Source of the DNA: Alloyangia pacifica | Lineage (GTDB): Bacteria > Pseudomonadota > Alphaproteobacteria > Rhodobacterales > Rhodobacteraceae | Reading direction: 5' to 3' | NCBI RefSeq assembly: GCF_900116195.1 | Contig: NZ_FOZW01000009.1 | Span: 124,001-188,000, forward strand | Length of the DNA: 64,000 nucleotides | Part shown: positions 8,733 to 17,406 of the stretch, piece after piece | Layout of the letters: every line of letters begins with the position of its first letter | How positions within the stretch are numbered: position 1 is the stretch's first letter | Translations under genes and position numbers: made by a program | The notes under the pieces: model-generated | The model's input: only the letters and a program-made list of their open reading frames with translations | Told to the model about the DNA's origin: nothing | The model's database searches: none

Positions 8733-10028
8733 TTAGCGGCGCATCGCCCGCGCGACTTCACGCTCGGCGTTCTGCATTGCCTCTTCGGGATCGCCGCCAA
8801 AGGCCACCGAGCGCAGCGCATCGGTCACGACGCGGTCGTACTGCGCGAAGTACGGGCTGGGCGGACGCGGCTGGCCCCACTCTTCGAGCTGATCGACGAA
8901 CACCTTCATCGGGTAGTCCTGATAAATCGGGAAGCGGTCGAACAGCGACTTGAGCGTCGGCAGGTTGCCGCGCTGGCTGACGTTCATATACGCCAGCTCG
9001 CCCCAGCTCATGTCGACGGCGAACTGCGCCGCGATCTCGGGGTTGTTCGACCGGGCGGTCACACCGATGGTGGTCGATCCGGTGTGCACCACCGGCGACT
9101 TGAAGTAGGGCATCGGCGTGATGCCCCACTCGATCACCGGATCCTTCAGCAAAGCCGAGCCAGCAGCGGGCGTGTCGATGTAGAAGCAGGCCTTGCCGTC
9201 AAAGAAGGCGTTGGGGATGCCGACCTTCGGCGCGACCCCCTCTTCGTTGAACAGCGCCCGGTAAAAGGTCAGCGCCTCGATCGCTTCGGGGGTATCGAGA
9301 TAGCCCTCGACGGTCGAGCCGTCCGGGGCCATCGCCCAGAAGGTTTTGTAGGCGGTGCTTTCCGGATCGGCTTCGGGATCGCCGTTCGAGCGCTGGTAGA
9401 TCAGATCCTGATAGACCAACCCCGGCTGACCATTGCCAAAGCGGGTCGGTCCGAGCCCCCAGACCGACGGCGCACCGGCTTCGCCCTGCTGACAGGCCTT
9501 GAACGCTTCCAGCGCCTCGGGCCAGGTCCAGGCTTCATCGAGGGTCTGCGGCGGCGTGACGCCGGCGGCATCAGTCAGCGCCTTGTTGTAATACATCGCC
9601 ACGGTGGTCTGCTCGATACCGGGCGAATAGACTTCGCCTTCGTAGCTGTGCTCGGCCTTGGTCGCGGGCAGGATATCGTCGTCCCAGCCCTCGGGCAGGT
9701 AGTCGGTGACCGGCAGCAGGATCCCGGCTTTGGCGTAGGATTGGGTATTGGGGCCGTCATAGACCAGAATGTCGGGCGGATCATCCGAGGCGGCCTGCAC
9801 GGCAATGGTGTCACCAAGCTGGGCGAAAGGCACCTCGTTGATCTCGAAGGAAACGCAGGGATGTTCCTGCTGCCACGCTTCGATCGCGGCGGGATAGGGA
9901 TAGTTGCCCGGCGTGCGCAGAATACGCAGCGTGACCGGTTCAGCGGTGCATTCGGACTGCTGGGCAAGGGCCGGCAGCGCGGTCAGCGCCGTACCACCTG
10001 CAAGGGCAGCGAATAGGACGTGTTTCAT
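8733..10028 (-). CDS. Sugar-type ABC transporter substrate-binding protein (MalE/UgpB class)
   Basis: 431 residues from ATG 10028, preceded by GGAGAG. The Sec signal peptide MKHVLFAALAGGTALTALPALA ends in ALA at about residue 22. The mature protein has a cluster B extracellular solute-binding fold, recognisable from EINEVPFAQLGDTIAVQAAS and PDILVYDGPNTQSYA. It would capture the substrate in the periplasm for the MalF/MalG-type channel. The family binds oligosaccharides, glycerol phosphates and some glycosylated compounds. Confidence 0.92.
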   Translation of the reverse strand: MKHVLFAALAGGTALTALPALAQQSECTAEPVTLRILRTPGNYPYPAAIEAWQQEHPCVSFEINEVPFAQLGDTIAVQAASDDPPDILVYDGPNTQSYAKAGILLPVTDYLPEGWDDDILPATKAEHSYEGEVYSPGIEQTTVAMYYNKALTDAAGVTPPQTLDEAWTWPEALEAFKACQQGEAGAPSVWGLGPTRFGNGQPGLVYQDLIYQRSNGDPEADPESTAYKTFWAMAPDGSTVEGYLDTPEAIEALTFYRALFNEEGVAPKVGIPNAFFDGKACFYIDTPAAGSALLKDPVIEWGITPMPYFKSPVVHTGSTTIGVTARSNNPEIAAQFAVDMSWGELAYMNVSQRGNLPTLKSLFDRFPIYQDYPMKVFVDQLEEWGQPRPPSPYFAQYDRVVTDALRSVAFGGDPEEAMQNAEREVARAMRR

Positions 10029-10076
10029 GTTGGGCTCTCCTGTCGGGCGTAGGGATGGCATTGCAGCTCTTGTGGT

Positions 10077-11147
10077 TCAGACGGCGCGGCCCGAATCCGC
10101 GTCGAAAAGGGAAATCCGGTCAGGGCTGAGCCCCAGATGCAGCGGCTGGCCGGCGCGCGGCGCCTCGGAGGGCTCCAGCAGCGCCGTGCAGGCCTGACCC
10201 GCATGGACGAAATGCACCAACGAGGTCGCCCCCAGCAGCTCGACCATCTCGGCGCGGCCGTGGATCACCGCGACCTCAGGTGCCGCCAGACGGAAAGCCT
10301 CAGGGCGGATGCCGACATCAAGCTTGCGCCCTTCGAGCGGCGCGGCCCGGTCGGCGGACAGCGCCAACTGGCTGCCGCCGCCCAAATCGAGCGCACCCTG
10401 CCGCACCTCGCCGCTCAGCATGTTCATCTGTGGCGAGCCGAGGAACCCGGCGACAAAGCGGGTGGCGGGCCGGTCGTACAACTCTTGCGGGCTGCCCTGC
10501 TGTTCGATCCTGCCATCTTTGAGCACCACCACGCGGTCGGCCAGCGTCATCGCTTCGACCTGATCGTGGGTGACATAGACCGTGGTGGCCGACAGTCGGT
10601 CATGCAATCGGCGGATCTCGGTCCGCATCTGACCGCGCAGCTGCGCATCGAGGTTCGACAGCGGCTCGTCGAACAGGAAAACCCCGGGCTCGCGCACGAT
10701 GGCACGCCCCATAGCGACGCGCTGCCGCTGACCGCCCGAAAGCGCCTTGGGGTGTCGGTTCAGATAGTCGCGCAGCCCCAGTGTCTCGGCTGCGGTTTCG
10801 ACCCGCTGCCGGATCTCTGCCTTTGGGACTTTTGCCAGCCGCAGCCCGAAGCTCATGTTCTGGGCCACCGTCATGTGCGGATAGAGCGCATAGTTCTGAA
10901 ACACCATCGCGATGTCGCGTTCGCGCGGCTCCAGCCCGTCGACGCGGCGGTCGCTGATCCAGATCTCGCCAGCGGTCGGCTCTTCCAACCCGGCGATCAT
11001 CCGCAGCGTGGTGGATTTGCCGCAGCCCGAAGGTCCGACAAGCACGAGAAACTCGCCGTCGGCAACCTCGAGATCGAGGCCCTTGATCGTGTTGGCGCTC
11101 GCGCCGTCATAGGTCTTGCCGAGATCGACGAGTCTGACCTGTGCCAT
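10077..11147 (-). CDS. ABC transporter ATP-binding protein, MalK/UgpC type
   Basis: 356 residues. Walker A GPSGCGKST (about 38-46), signature LSGGQRQRVAMGRA and Walker B VFLFDEPLSNLDAQ are intact. A C-terminal TOBE/MalK regulatory domain (about 240-356) is present, as expected for sugar-type importers. It is the first gene of the minus arm of cluster A and powers the importer encoded downstream. Confidence 0.95.
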   Translation of the reverse strand: MAQVRLVDLGKTYDGASANTIKGLDLEVADGEFLVLVGPSGCGKSTTLRMIAGLEEPTAGEIWISDRRVDGLEPRERDIAMVFQNYALYPHMTVAQNMSFGLRLAKVPKAEIRQRVETAAETLGLRDYLNRHPKALSGGQRQRVAMGRAIVREPGVFLFDEPLSNLDAQLRGQMRTEIRRLHDRLSATTVYVTHDQVEAMTLADRVVVLKDGRIEQQGSPQELYDRPATRFVAGFLGSPQMNMLSGEVRQGALDLGGGSQLALSADRAAPLEGRKLDVGIRPEAFRLAAPEVAVIHGRAEMVELLGATSLVHFVHAGQACTALLEPSEAPRAGQPLHLGLSPDRISLFDADSGRAV

Positions 11148-11214
11148 GAAAGTCCTTTCCGCCAGTGTGGTGTGCTCGCTGGCAGGGCGACTCAGAGCGG
11201 AGATTTCCGCATCC

Positions 11215-11261
11215 GTAAAGTGTCATTCTGTATACGCCGTGGACGCTTCAGGACACTTTAC
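11215..11261. promoter_or_regulatory. 10-bp inverted repeat upstream of the ABC importer operon
   Basis: GTAAAGTGTC (11215-11224) and GACACTTTAC (11252-11261) form a perfect 10-bp inverted repeat with a 27-bp centre that includes GTATAC. It lies about 70-115 bp upstream of the ATP-binding-protein start, a plausible operator for the minus arm. Confidence 0.5.
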
Positions 11262-11414
11262 TCTGTCAGGCGGCAAATTGAGCACCTTTTCCTAGAGAAT
11301 GCCTTCCGTTGAGGCAGGGAGCGAAGATTTCAGCCCGGTTCAGCATAATTTTTTGAAAAGTTCTGGATTTCTTAGGCCGGTGCAAATTGATCTATGGACA
11401 GAGACCAATCGTCA

Positions 11415-11443
11415 TGTATGCAAATAGACCAGTTCTGCATACA
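11415..11443. promoter_or_regulatory. TGTATGCA...TGCATACA inverted repeat before the SDR gene
   Basis: TGTATGCA (11415-11422) and TGCATACA (11436-11443) form a perfect 8-bp inverted repeat with a 13-bp spacer. It ends only 13 bp before ATG 11457, so a bound repressor would block the plus-arm promoter or leader. The TGTAT/ATACA halves resemble GntR-type sites. Confidence 0.5.
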
Positions 11444-11456
11444 CTAGGAGACACGA

Positions 11457-12239
11457 ATGAAACTCGACCTGTCCGGCAAGACCGCTTTGATCACGGGTGC
11501 CTCGAAAGGGATCGGTTACAGCTGCGCGCTGACGCTGGCTGAAGAGGGCTGCAACCTGCATCTGGCGGCGCGCAACGGCGAGGCGCTGGCCGCGCTCAAG
11601 GCAGAGATCGACGCCAAATACGACGTCTCCGTCACCATCCATCCCGCCGATCTCGGCTCGGCCGAGGCGATGACCGCGCTGGATGCCGCCGCTGGCGACT
11701 ACGATATCCTGATCAACAACGCCGGCGACATCCCCGCAGGTTCGATCACTGACGTCACCGACGAGGCGCTGCGCCGTGGTTTCGAGCTGAAAGTGTTTGG
11801 CTACATCACCCTCTCGCGGCTGTTCTGGCAAAAGCGCAAGAGCAAGGCGGACAGCGTGATCATCAACGTGATCGGCAACTCGGGCGAGAATTGGGACGCC
11901 TCCTATTTCGCCGGCTCCACCGGCAATGCCTCGCTGATGTCCTTCACCAAGGCGCTTGGCGGCCGCTCGCTCGACGAGGGCATCCGCGTCGTCGGCGTGA
12001 ACCCCGGTCCGGTTGACACCGATCGCATGCTCAAAATCATGAAACGCAAAGCCATCGACATGCTCGGCGACGAAAGCCGCTGGGAAGAGCTCTATGACAA
12101 ATACCCTGGCAAGCGCCCTGCCACCGCGCAGGAAGTGGCCGACCTCTGCGCCTTCCTCGCCTCGCCCAAAGCCGGCTACATCTCGGGCACCGTGGTGACC
12201 ATCGACGGCGGGATTGCCGCACGCGGCTCGGTGATCTGA
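11457..12239 (+). CDS. SDR family protein with a degenerate catalytic motif
   Basis: 260 residues with a clear SDR Rossmann fold: TGASKGIG at 13-20, NNAG at 87-90 and Ser142 on the catalytic strand. Where YxxxK is expected before the SFTKALG helix, the sequence reads G153-STG-N157, so the usual Tyr and Lys are absent. The rest of the fold, including NPGPVDTDRM after strand 6, is intact. The protein may be a divergent dehydrogenase using other residues, or a non-redox SDR. It is first in the plus arm and directly coupled to the aminotransferase. Confidence 0.8.
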   Translation: MKLDLSGKTALITGASKGIGYSCALTLAEEGCNLHLAARNGEALAALKAEIDAKYDVSVTIHPADLGSAEAMTALDAAAGDYDILINNAGDIPAGSITDVTDEALRRGFELKVFGYITLSRLFWQKRKSKADSVIINVIGNSGENWDASYFAGSTGNASLMSFTKALGGRSLDEGIRVVGVNPGPVDTDRMLKIMKRKAIDMLGDESRWEELYDKYPGKRPATAQEVADLCAFLASPKAGYISGTVVTIDGGIAARGSVI

Positions 12240-13369
12240 TGAGCACGCTTGCCGTACGCAACCGCTACTTCGACGATCTGTTCAACACGCCGGATCTGGC
12301 GTGGATGGGACAGAACACCAACCACATTCCGGCGCATCCGGCCGTCACCGCGGCGATGATCGAGTCGATCACCAAGGGCGAATTCAACGCCTATGCGCCG
12401 CCCCTCGGGTTCGAGGATCTGCGGGCGGCGATCGTCGACGACTTCGGCGTACCGGGGCTCGAGGCGCTGGTCACCGAGGGCGGCGTCAACGCGCTGTCGC
12501 TGGTCTGCCGCGCGCGGGCCAAGCCGGGCACCACGCTGGTCACCACCGACCCGACATGGAAATGGCCCTGTCTCTTCGCCGAGCAGCAGGGCGCCGAGGT
12601 GGTGCAGACGCCGATCTACGGGCCTGAAACCAACTACAAGCTGACCCCCGAGATGCTGCGGGCACACATCGACGAGCGCTGCGCCATCGTCTACGTGGTC
12701 GACCCGAATAACCCGCTGGGCGTGACCTACAGTGCCGAAGAGATCGCCGCATTCGCCGCCATCGCCAAGGAACACGGCGCGTTGCTGGTGCATGACTGCA
12801 CTTACCGCGATTTCGCGGACGGGCATACGCCGGCGATTTCTGTGGATACAGAAAATTGTATCTGCACCTTCAGCTTCTCCAAATGGCTCGGCCTTGCCGG
12901 CATGCGGATCGGCGGCATCCTCGCCAGCCCCGAGCTGATCGCGGAATTCGCAGCCGCGTCGACGTCGGTGCTTGGCGGTTCGGTGGTGGCACAGCGCGGC
13001 GCGCTGGCTGGCTTGAAGGTCAAGGCCGAGTGGATGGCCCAGGTGCGGCGCATCGATCAGGCCAACAAGGTCAAGATCAAGGACGCCGCAGAGGCGCTTG
13101 GCATGTCGGTGCCGGTCTGGCCCTCGCATGGCAACTTCCTGGTGATCGAGATCGCCGGCTGTGGCGCAACGCCCGAAGCCATCGTCGAGGCGGCGCGGCT
13201 TGACGGCGTGATGATCCGTCAGGGCGCCTATCACACCGAAGCCTTCGGCAGCCGCTTTATCAAGGTTTCGACCACCGTGCCCGAGGCATGGGCGGACAAG
13301 CTGGCAGCGAAACTCGCGGATTACGTCCAGACGGCCAAGGGCCTGACCGACGTTCCGGCCCTGTTCTGA
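12239..13369 (+). CDS. Pyridoxal-phosphate-dependent aminotransferase, class I/II
   Basis: 376 residues of fold-type I aminotransferase. DPNNPLG marks the substrate-carboxylate/PLP ring region, DCTYRDF contains the conserved Asp and Tyr, and SFSKWLGLAGMRIGG contains the PLP lysine with the downstream Arg. It would exchange an amino group between an amino acid and an oxo-acid or aldehyde made in the pathway. ATG 12239 shares one base with the SDR stop. Confidence 0.9.
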   Translation: MSTLAVRNRYFDDLFNTPDLAWMGQNTNHIPAHPAVTAAMIESITKGEFNAYAPPLGFEDLRAAIVDDFGVPGLEALVTEGGVNALSLVCRARAKPGTTLVTTDPTWKWPCLFAEQQGAEVVQTPIYGPETNYKLTPEMLRAHIDERCAIVYVVDPNNPLGVTYSAEEIAAFAAIAKEHGALLVHDCTYRDFADGHTPAISVDTENCICTFSFSKWLGLAGMRIGGILASPELIAEFAAASTSVLGGSVVAQRGALAGLKVKAEWMAQVRRIDQANKVKIKDAAEALGMSVPVWPSHGNFLVIEIAGCGATPEAIVEAARLDGVMIRQGAYHTEAFGSRFIKVSTTVPEAWADKLAAKLADYVQTAKGLTDVPALF

Positions 13370-13379
13370 GAGGCGCATC

Positions 13380-14258
13380 ATGTACGCTACCGCCAAAGAC
13401 GGCACGAAGCTCTACTACGAAACCGCAGGAGAGACCGGCTCGCCGGTCCTCTTCATCCACGAGTTCGGCGGCAACTACGACGCATGGGAGCCGCAGATGA
13501 GCGCTTTCGCGCGCCGTCACCGTTGCATCACCTATGCGGCCCGCGGTTATGCGCCGTCGGACATCCCCGCCGATCTCGACAAATACTCCCAGGCCATCGC
13601 GGTGGATGACGCCATCGCAGTGCTCGATCACCTCGGCATCGAAAAGGCGCATATCGTCGGTTTGTCGATGGGCGGTTTCGCCACCGTGCACTTTGGCCTC
13701 AGCTACCCCGAGCGGGCACTTTCGCTGACCGTCGCCGGCGCCGGCTATGGCTGTGAGAAGGAGACCGAGGAGTATTTCCGCGGTGTCTCGCTGACCGTGG
13801 CCGACAAGTTCGAAGCCGATCCCGAGGGCTTTGCCGAGATCTACGGACGCGGTGCCAGCCGGGTGCAGTTCGAGAACAAGGACCCGCGCGAGCACCTGAA
13901 ATTCGTCACCCGCCTTGCCCGGCACGACAAGATCGGCGCCGCCAACACCATGCGTGGCGTGCAGGCGCGGCGCCCATCGTTTTGGGATCTCGAAGATGGC
14001 CTCAAGGCCTGCGATCTTCCGACACTCATCATGGTCGGGGACGAGGACGATCATTGCCTGCAACCGGGCATCTTCCTGAAAAAGACCATGCCGGCCTCGG
14101 GGCTGCTGGTCCTGCCCAAGACCGGCCATACGCTCAACCTCGAAGAGCCGGAGATGTTCAACCGCCACCTCGCGGAGTTTCTCGCGATGGTCGAAGCCGG
14201 CGCCTGGGGCCGCCGCGACGTGCGCGCCGACCCCGGCCAAGTGATGCGGACGGACTGA
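13380..14258 (+). CDS. Alpha/beta hydrolase
   Basis: 292 residues. HEFGG (27-31) forms the oxyanion region, GLSMGG carries the nucleophile Ser96, VGDEDDH the acid residue, and KTGHTLNLE the C-terminal His. A GAGGCG site precedes ATG 13380. The closest architecture is that of 3-oxoadipate enol-lactonase/carboxylesterase-like hydrolases. It sits between the aminotransferase and the carbamoylase, so hydrolysis of a lactone, ester or enamine intermediate is plausible. Confidence 0.87.
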   Translation: MYATAKDGTKLYYETAGETGSPVLFIHEFGGNYDAWEPQMSAFARRHRCITYAARGYAPSDIPADLDKYSQAIAVDDAIAVLDHLGIEKAHIVGLSMGGFATVHFGLSYPERALSLTVAGAGYGCEKETEEYFRGVSLTVADKFEADPEGFAEIYGRGASRVQFENKDPREHLKFVTRLARHDKIGAANTMRGVQARRPSFWDLEDGLKACDLPTLIMVGDEDDHCLQPGIFLKKTMPASGLLVLPKTGHTLNLEEPEMFNRHLAEFLAMVEAGAWGRRDVRADPGQVMRTD

Positions 14259-14261
14259 GCG

Positions 14262-15542
14262 ATGACCCTGATGGACCGCAACATCGACACCCTGCCCCGC
14301 ATCGACGGTGAGCGCCTATGGTCGCGGCTGATGTCGATGGCCGAGATCGGTGCCCGCGATGACGACGGGGTAGACCGGCAGGCCCTCTCCGCCGAGGATC
14401 GCGCGGCGATGGCGCGGCTCATCGGCTGGGGCGAGGCAATCGGCGTCACTGCCAGCTTCGATACGGCAGGAAATCTGTTCCTAACCCTGCCCGGTGCGTC
14501 CGAGGGCGCACCGGTGCTGATCGGCTCGCACCTCGACAGCCAACCGACCGGCGGACGTTTTGACGGCGTCTATGGTGTGCTGGCCGCCTTCGAGGTGCTG
14601 GAAACCTTGCATGACGCCGGCATCACCCCGCCGCGACCGATCACCCTCGTCGCGTGGATGAACGAGGAGGGCGGACGCTTCGCCCCCGGCATGATGGGCT
14701 CGGAGGTGTTCGCCGGGCACCGCAGCCTTGACGATATCCGCGCCGTTCGCGACGCCGAGGGCATCAGCGTCGGCGCCGAGCTCGACCTCCTGGCCGAGAC
14801 TTTCCCGCAGGTGCCGCGGCATGAGCCGGGCTTCGCGCTGCACGCCTATATCGAGCCGCATATCGAACAGGCTGACCGGCTGGAGCGCGACGCTCTGGTG
14901 ATCGGCGCCGTCACCGGCATTCAAGGCAAGAAGACCTACGAGATCACGCTTTCGGGCCGGGAAGCCCACGCCGGCACCGAGCCAATGGAGCGCCGCGCCG
15001 ATGCGGTACAAGCCTTTGCCCGCGTGGCGCTGGCGATGCAGGCCGCGGCGCTGGAGGCCGGGCCAGACATCCGCTTCACCATCGGCCGGGTCGAGGTCGA
15101 ACCCAACGCGCCCTCCGTCGTGCCCGCAACCGTGCGCTTTCGCATCGACCTGCGCCACCCCGAGAATGCCGTGCTCGACCGCGTTGGTGCCGCGCTCGAA
15201 GCAGCGGCGGAGCAAGAAGCGTCCCCCTGCACGTCAGCGGTGCGGCGCATGGTCGACGCCCCGGCCAACGGTTTCTCGCCGGCGCTGCGCGCCGCCATAC
15301 TCGCCAGTGCCGCTGCGCGCGGCCTGCCCGCCACCGAACTTCTGTCCGCCGCCGGGCACGACGCCCGGCACATGGCCCCGCTGACCGCAGCCGCGATGAT
15401 CTTCATCCCATGCCGCGGGGGCCTCAGCCATCACCCCGATGAATGGGCCGATCCCGACCACGTGGCCGCCGGTGCGCAGGTGTTGCTCGACACCTGCCTG
15501 AAGGCCGCCTCCGCCACCCGAGAAAATGGAGATTTGTCATGA
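14262..15542 (+). CDS. Zn-dependent M20 hydrolase (N-carbamoyl-amino-acid hydrolase / allantoate amidohydrolase / beta-ureidopropionase family)
   Basis: 426 residues, the standard length. Binuclear metal ligands appear in order: SHLDSQPTGGRFDG (His, Asp), NEEGGRF (Glu), EPHIEQ (His) and SHHPDEW near the C-terminus (His). The family removes ureido or carbamoyl groups from linear ureas. Such enzymes follow ring opening of hydantoins, dihydropyrimidines and allantoin. No cyclic amidohydrolase lies in this arm, so the ureide may be made by another enzyme in the cluster. Confidence 0.9.
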   Translation: MTLMDRNIDTLPRIDGERLWSRLMSMAEIGARDDDGVDRQALSAEDRAAMARLIGWGEAIGVTASFDTAGNLFLTLPGASEGAPVLIGSHLDSQPTGGRFDGVYGVLAAFEVLETLHDAGITPPRPITLVAWMNEEGGRFAPGMMGSEVFAGHRSLDDIRAVRDAEGISVGAELDLLAETFPQVPRHEPGFALHAYIEPHIEQADRLERDALVIGAVTGIQGKKTYEITLSGREAHAGTEPMERRADAVQAFARVALAMQAAALEAGPDIRFTIGRVEVEPNAPSVVPATVRFRIDLRHPENAVLDRVGAALEAAAEQEASPCTSAVRRMVDAPANGFSPALRAAILASAAARGLPATELLSAAGHDARHMAPLTAAAMIFIPCRGGLSHHPDEWADPDHVAAGAQVLLDTCLKAASATRENGDLS

Positions 15543-16465
15543 CGATCAATGATATGGCAGAAATGCCGGTGCAACTGCCGCGCGCACCGAAAAACGAGGC
15601 CGAAGGCCGCGGACGCTATTTCAACTCGGGCAACGCCTTCAACATCAAGCTGCCGCCGGTGCCGCCGCGCATCCTGCGCGACGAACCTGCCAAGGCGATG
15701 GCCAAGACCGCAACCGGCTGGGTGCTCTGCGATCTCTCGGACGAGCTTGACTGCCCCTTCCCCGCCACCACGCCGCTGATGTTGGCACGCTACGCCACGG
15801 TGCTTGCCGGCGAGACGCTCGATACCACGCTCAACTGCACGGCCTCGATCTGGTACATGATCGAGGGCAGCGCCACGCTGACCGTCGGCAACGAGACTGC
15901 CGAGCTTGGCAAGGGCGACGTGTTCCTGCTGCCGGGCGGTGTGGCGAGCCAGATCAACGCCTCGGAAACAGCTGTGTTCTGGGCCGTAGGCAACGACCCG
16001 CAGCTGGCCTTCGAGAAGGCCGCCCCGATCACCGGCTCCGAAGCGGCCACCGGTTTCGTGCATTACCCGGCGGATGAGATCGAGCACCAGCTCGACGTGG
16101 TGTACCAGCGCGACGCGAATGACACCACTTCGGGTCACGCGCTGATCTTCTCGGCGGCCCAGACCGAGGCGAGCCGCAACATCGCCCCGACGCTGACCCT
16201 GTCGCTCAACACGCTGAAGCCGCACAGCTTCCAGCCGCCGCACAAGCACAACTCGGCAGCACTGACCCTCGCGGTTGCGGGCGATCCGGCCTATTCGATG
16301 GTCGATGACCAGCAATGCGACTGGAGCCCCTGGGCCACGCTGCTCACTCCGGCGGCGGCCAAGCACAGCCACCACAACGACGGCGACACCCGCGCCGAAT
16401 TCCTGATCGTGCAGGATGGTGGGCTTTACTACCACGCCCGCACCATGGGGTTCGAGTTCTACTGA
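15539..16465 (+). CDS. Bicupin protein
   Basis: 308 residues from ATG 15539, which overlaps the carbamoylase stop (ATGA). Two cupin barrels are recognisable. The first ends in ELGKGDVFLLPGG. The second has metal-ligand histidines in QPPHKHNSAALTL and HSHHND. Double-domain cupins include ureidoglycine aminohydrolase and gentisate-type dioxygenases. Coupling to a carbamoylase makes a ureide-handling role possible, but this is unproven. Confidence 0.75.
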   Translation: MTINDMAEMPVQLPRAPKNEAEGRGRYFNSGNAFNIKLPPVPPRILRDEPAKAMAKTATGWVLCDLSDELDCPFPATTPLMLARYATVLAGETLDTTLNCTASIWYMIEGSATLTVGNETAELGKGDVFLLPGGVASQINASETAVFWAVGNDPQLAFEKAAPITGSEAATGFVHYPADEIEHQLDVVYQRDANDTTSGHALIFSAAQTEASRNIAPTLTLSLNTLKPHSFQPPHKHNSAALTLAVAGDPAYSMVDDQQCDWSPWATLLTPAAAKHSHHNDGDTRAEFLIVQDGGLYYHARTMGFEFY

Positions 16466-17406
16466 TGCGGCTGATCATCGACACCGACACCGCCGGGGAC
16501 GACACCTTCTCGATGCTGCTGGCGATGAAGACGCCGGGCGTGACGCTCGAGGCGGTGACGATCTGCAACGGCAATGTCGATTTCGACCAGCAGGCCGAGA
16601 ATGCGCTGGCGACCATCGAGGCCGCCGGCAAATCCGGCGAGGTGCCGGTGTACCTCGGCGCACGTCGTCCGCTCCTGGCGGATTGGGAGCCGGCACAGAT
16701 GCACGGGGCGGACGGGATGAGCGGCGCGAACCTGCCGCGCGCCCGCCAGCGCCCCGAAGAGATGCACGCGGTGGATGCGCTGATCGAACGTATCATGGCG
16801 GCGCCGGGCGAGATCGAGATGATCGCACAGGCGCCGCTGACCAACCTCGCGCTCGCCGTCAGCCGCGAGCCGCGCATCGCCAAGGCGCTCAAACACCTGT
16901 GGATCATGGGCGGAACCGACAATTCGGTGGGCAATGTCACGCCCTGCGCCGAGTTCAACTTCTACATCGACCCCGAGGCCGCCGAGATCGTCTTTCGCGC
17001 CGGTTTCAACATCACGCTCTCGACCTGGACGCTGACCCTCGGATCCTCGGTCTTCGACGCAGAGCAACTGGCGCAGATCGACGGCCATGAAACCCCGCTG
17101 ACCGAATTCTACCGCAAGGTTTCGGACACACCGCGCAAGGTCGCCGAGCAGCGCTACGGCAAGGTGATCTGCACCCACCCCGACACGCTGACCTGCGCCT
17201 GTGCCATCGACCCGTCGATCATCACCGCCTCGCGAAATGCGGTGGTGCGGATCGAAACCACGGGAACCATCACCCGCGGCCATTCGGCCATTCATCCCGC
17301 CAAGCTCGGATCGCGCTGGCCGGAGTACCACGAGAACGCGCGCATCATCGAAAGCGCCGACAATGGCGCCTTCTTCCGCATGCTCGAAAGGGCGCTGACC
17401 ACATGA
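16465..17406 (+). CDS. Nucleoside hydrolase (IU-NH family)
   Basis: 313 residues from ATG 16465, sharing one base with the cupin stop. The N-terminus MRLIIDTDTAGDD holds the Ca2+-binding aspartate cluster (D6, D8, D12, D13), in the less common DTDTAGDD form instead of DTDPGIDD. AEFNFYIDPEAA and the C-terminal HPDTLTCACAIDP supply further active-site residues. The family cleaves N-glycosidic bonds of ribonucleosides. This is the strongest hint that cluster A handles a nucleoside-like or N-ribosylated compound. Confidence 0.9.
   Translation: MRLIIDTDTAGDDTFSMLLAMKTPGVTLEAVTICNGNVDFDQQAENALATIEAAGKSGEVPVYLGARRPLLADWEPAQMHGADGMSGANLPRARQRPEEMHAVDALIERIMAAPGEIEMIAQAPLTNLALAVSREPRIAKALKHLWIMGGTDNSVGNVTPCAEFNFYIDPEAAEIVFRAGFNITLSTWTLTLGSSVFDAEQLAQIDGHETPLTEFYRKVSDTPRKVAEQRYGKVICTHPDTLTCACAIDPSIITASRNAVVRIETTGTITRGHSAIHPAKLGSRWPEYHENARIIESADNGAFFRMLERALTT

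Larger units (their letters stand above)
11148..11456. promoter_or_regulatory. Divergent regulatory region of cluster A
   Basis: 309 bp between the two oppositely transcribed arms of cluster A, containing no gene. It holds two inverted repeats (11215-11261 and 11415-11443) and the palindrome GTATAC at 11230-11235. AT content is clearly higher around 11330-11430 than in the flanking genes. Promoters for both arms are expected here. Confidence 0.6.

Noticed and set aside
8601..10016. 471-codon open frame on the plus strand
   Set aside because: Antisense to the sugar-binding protein gene with its signal peptide and family motifs; composition is Arg/Gly/His-rich shadow type.
12176..13405. 409-codon open frame on the minus strand
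   Set aside because: Fully antisense to the aminotransferase gene, whose PLP motif is intact.
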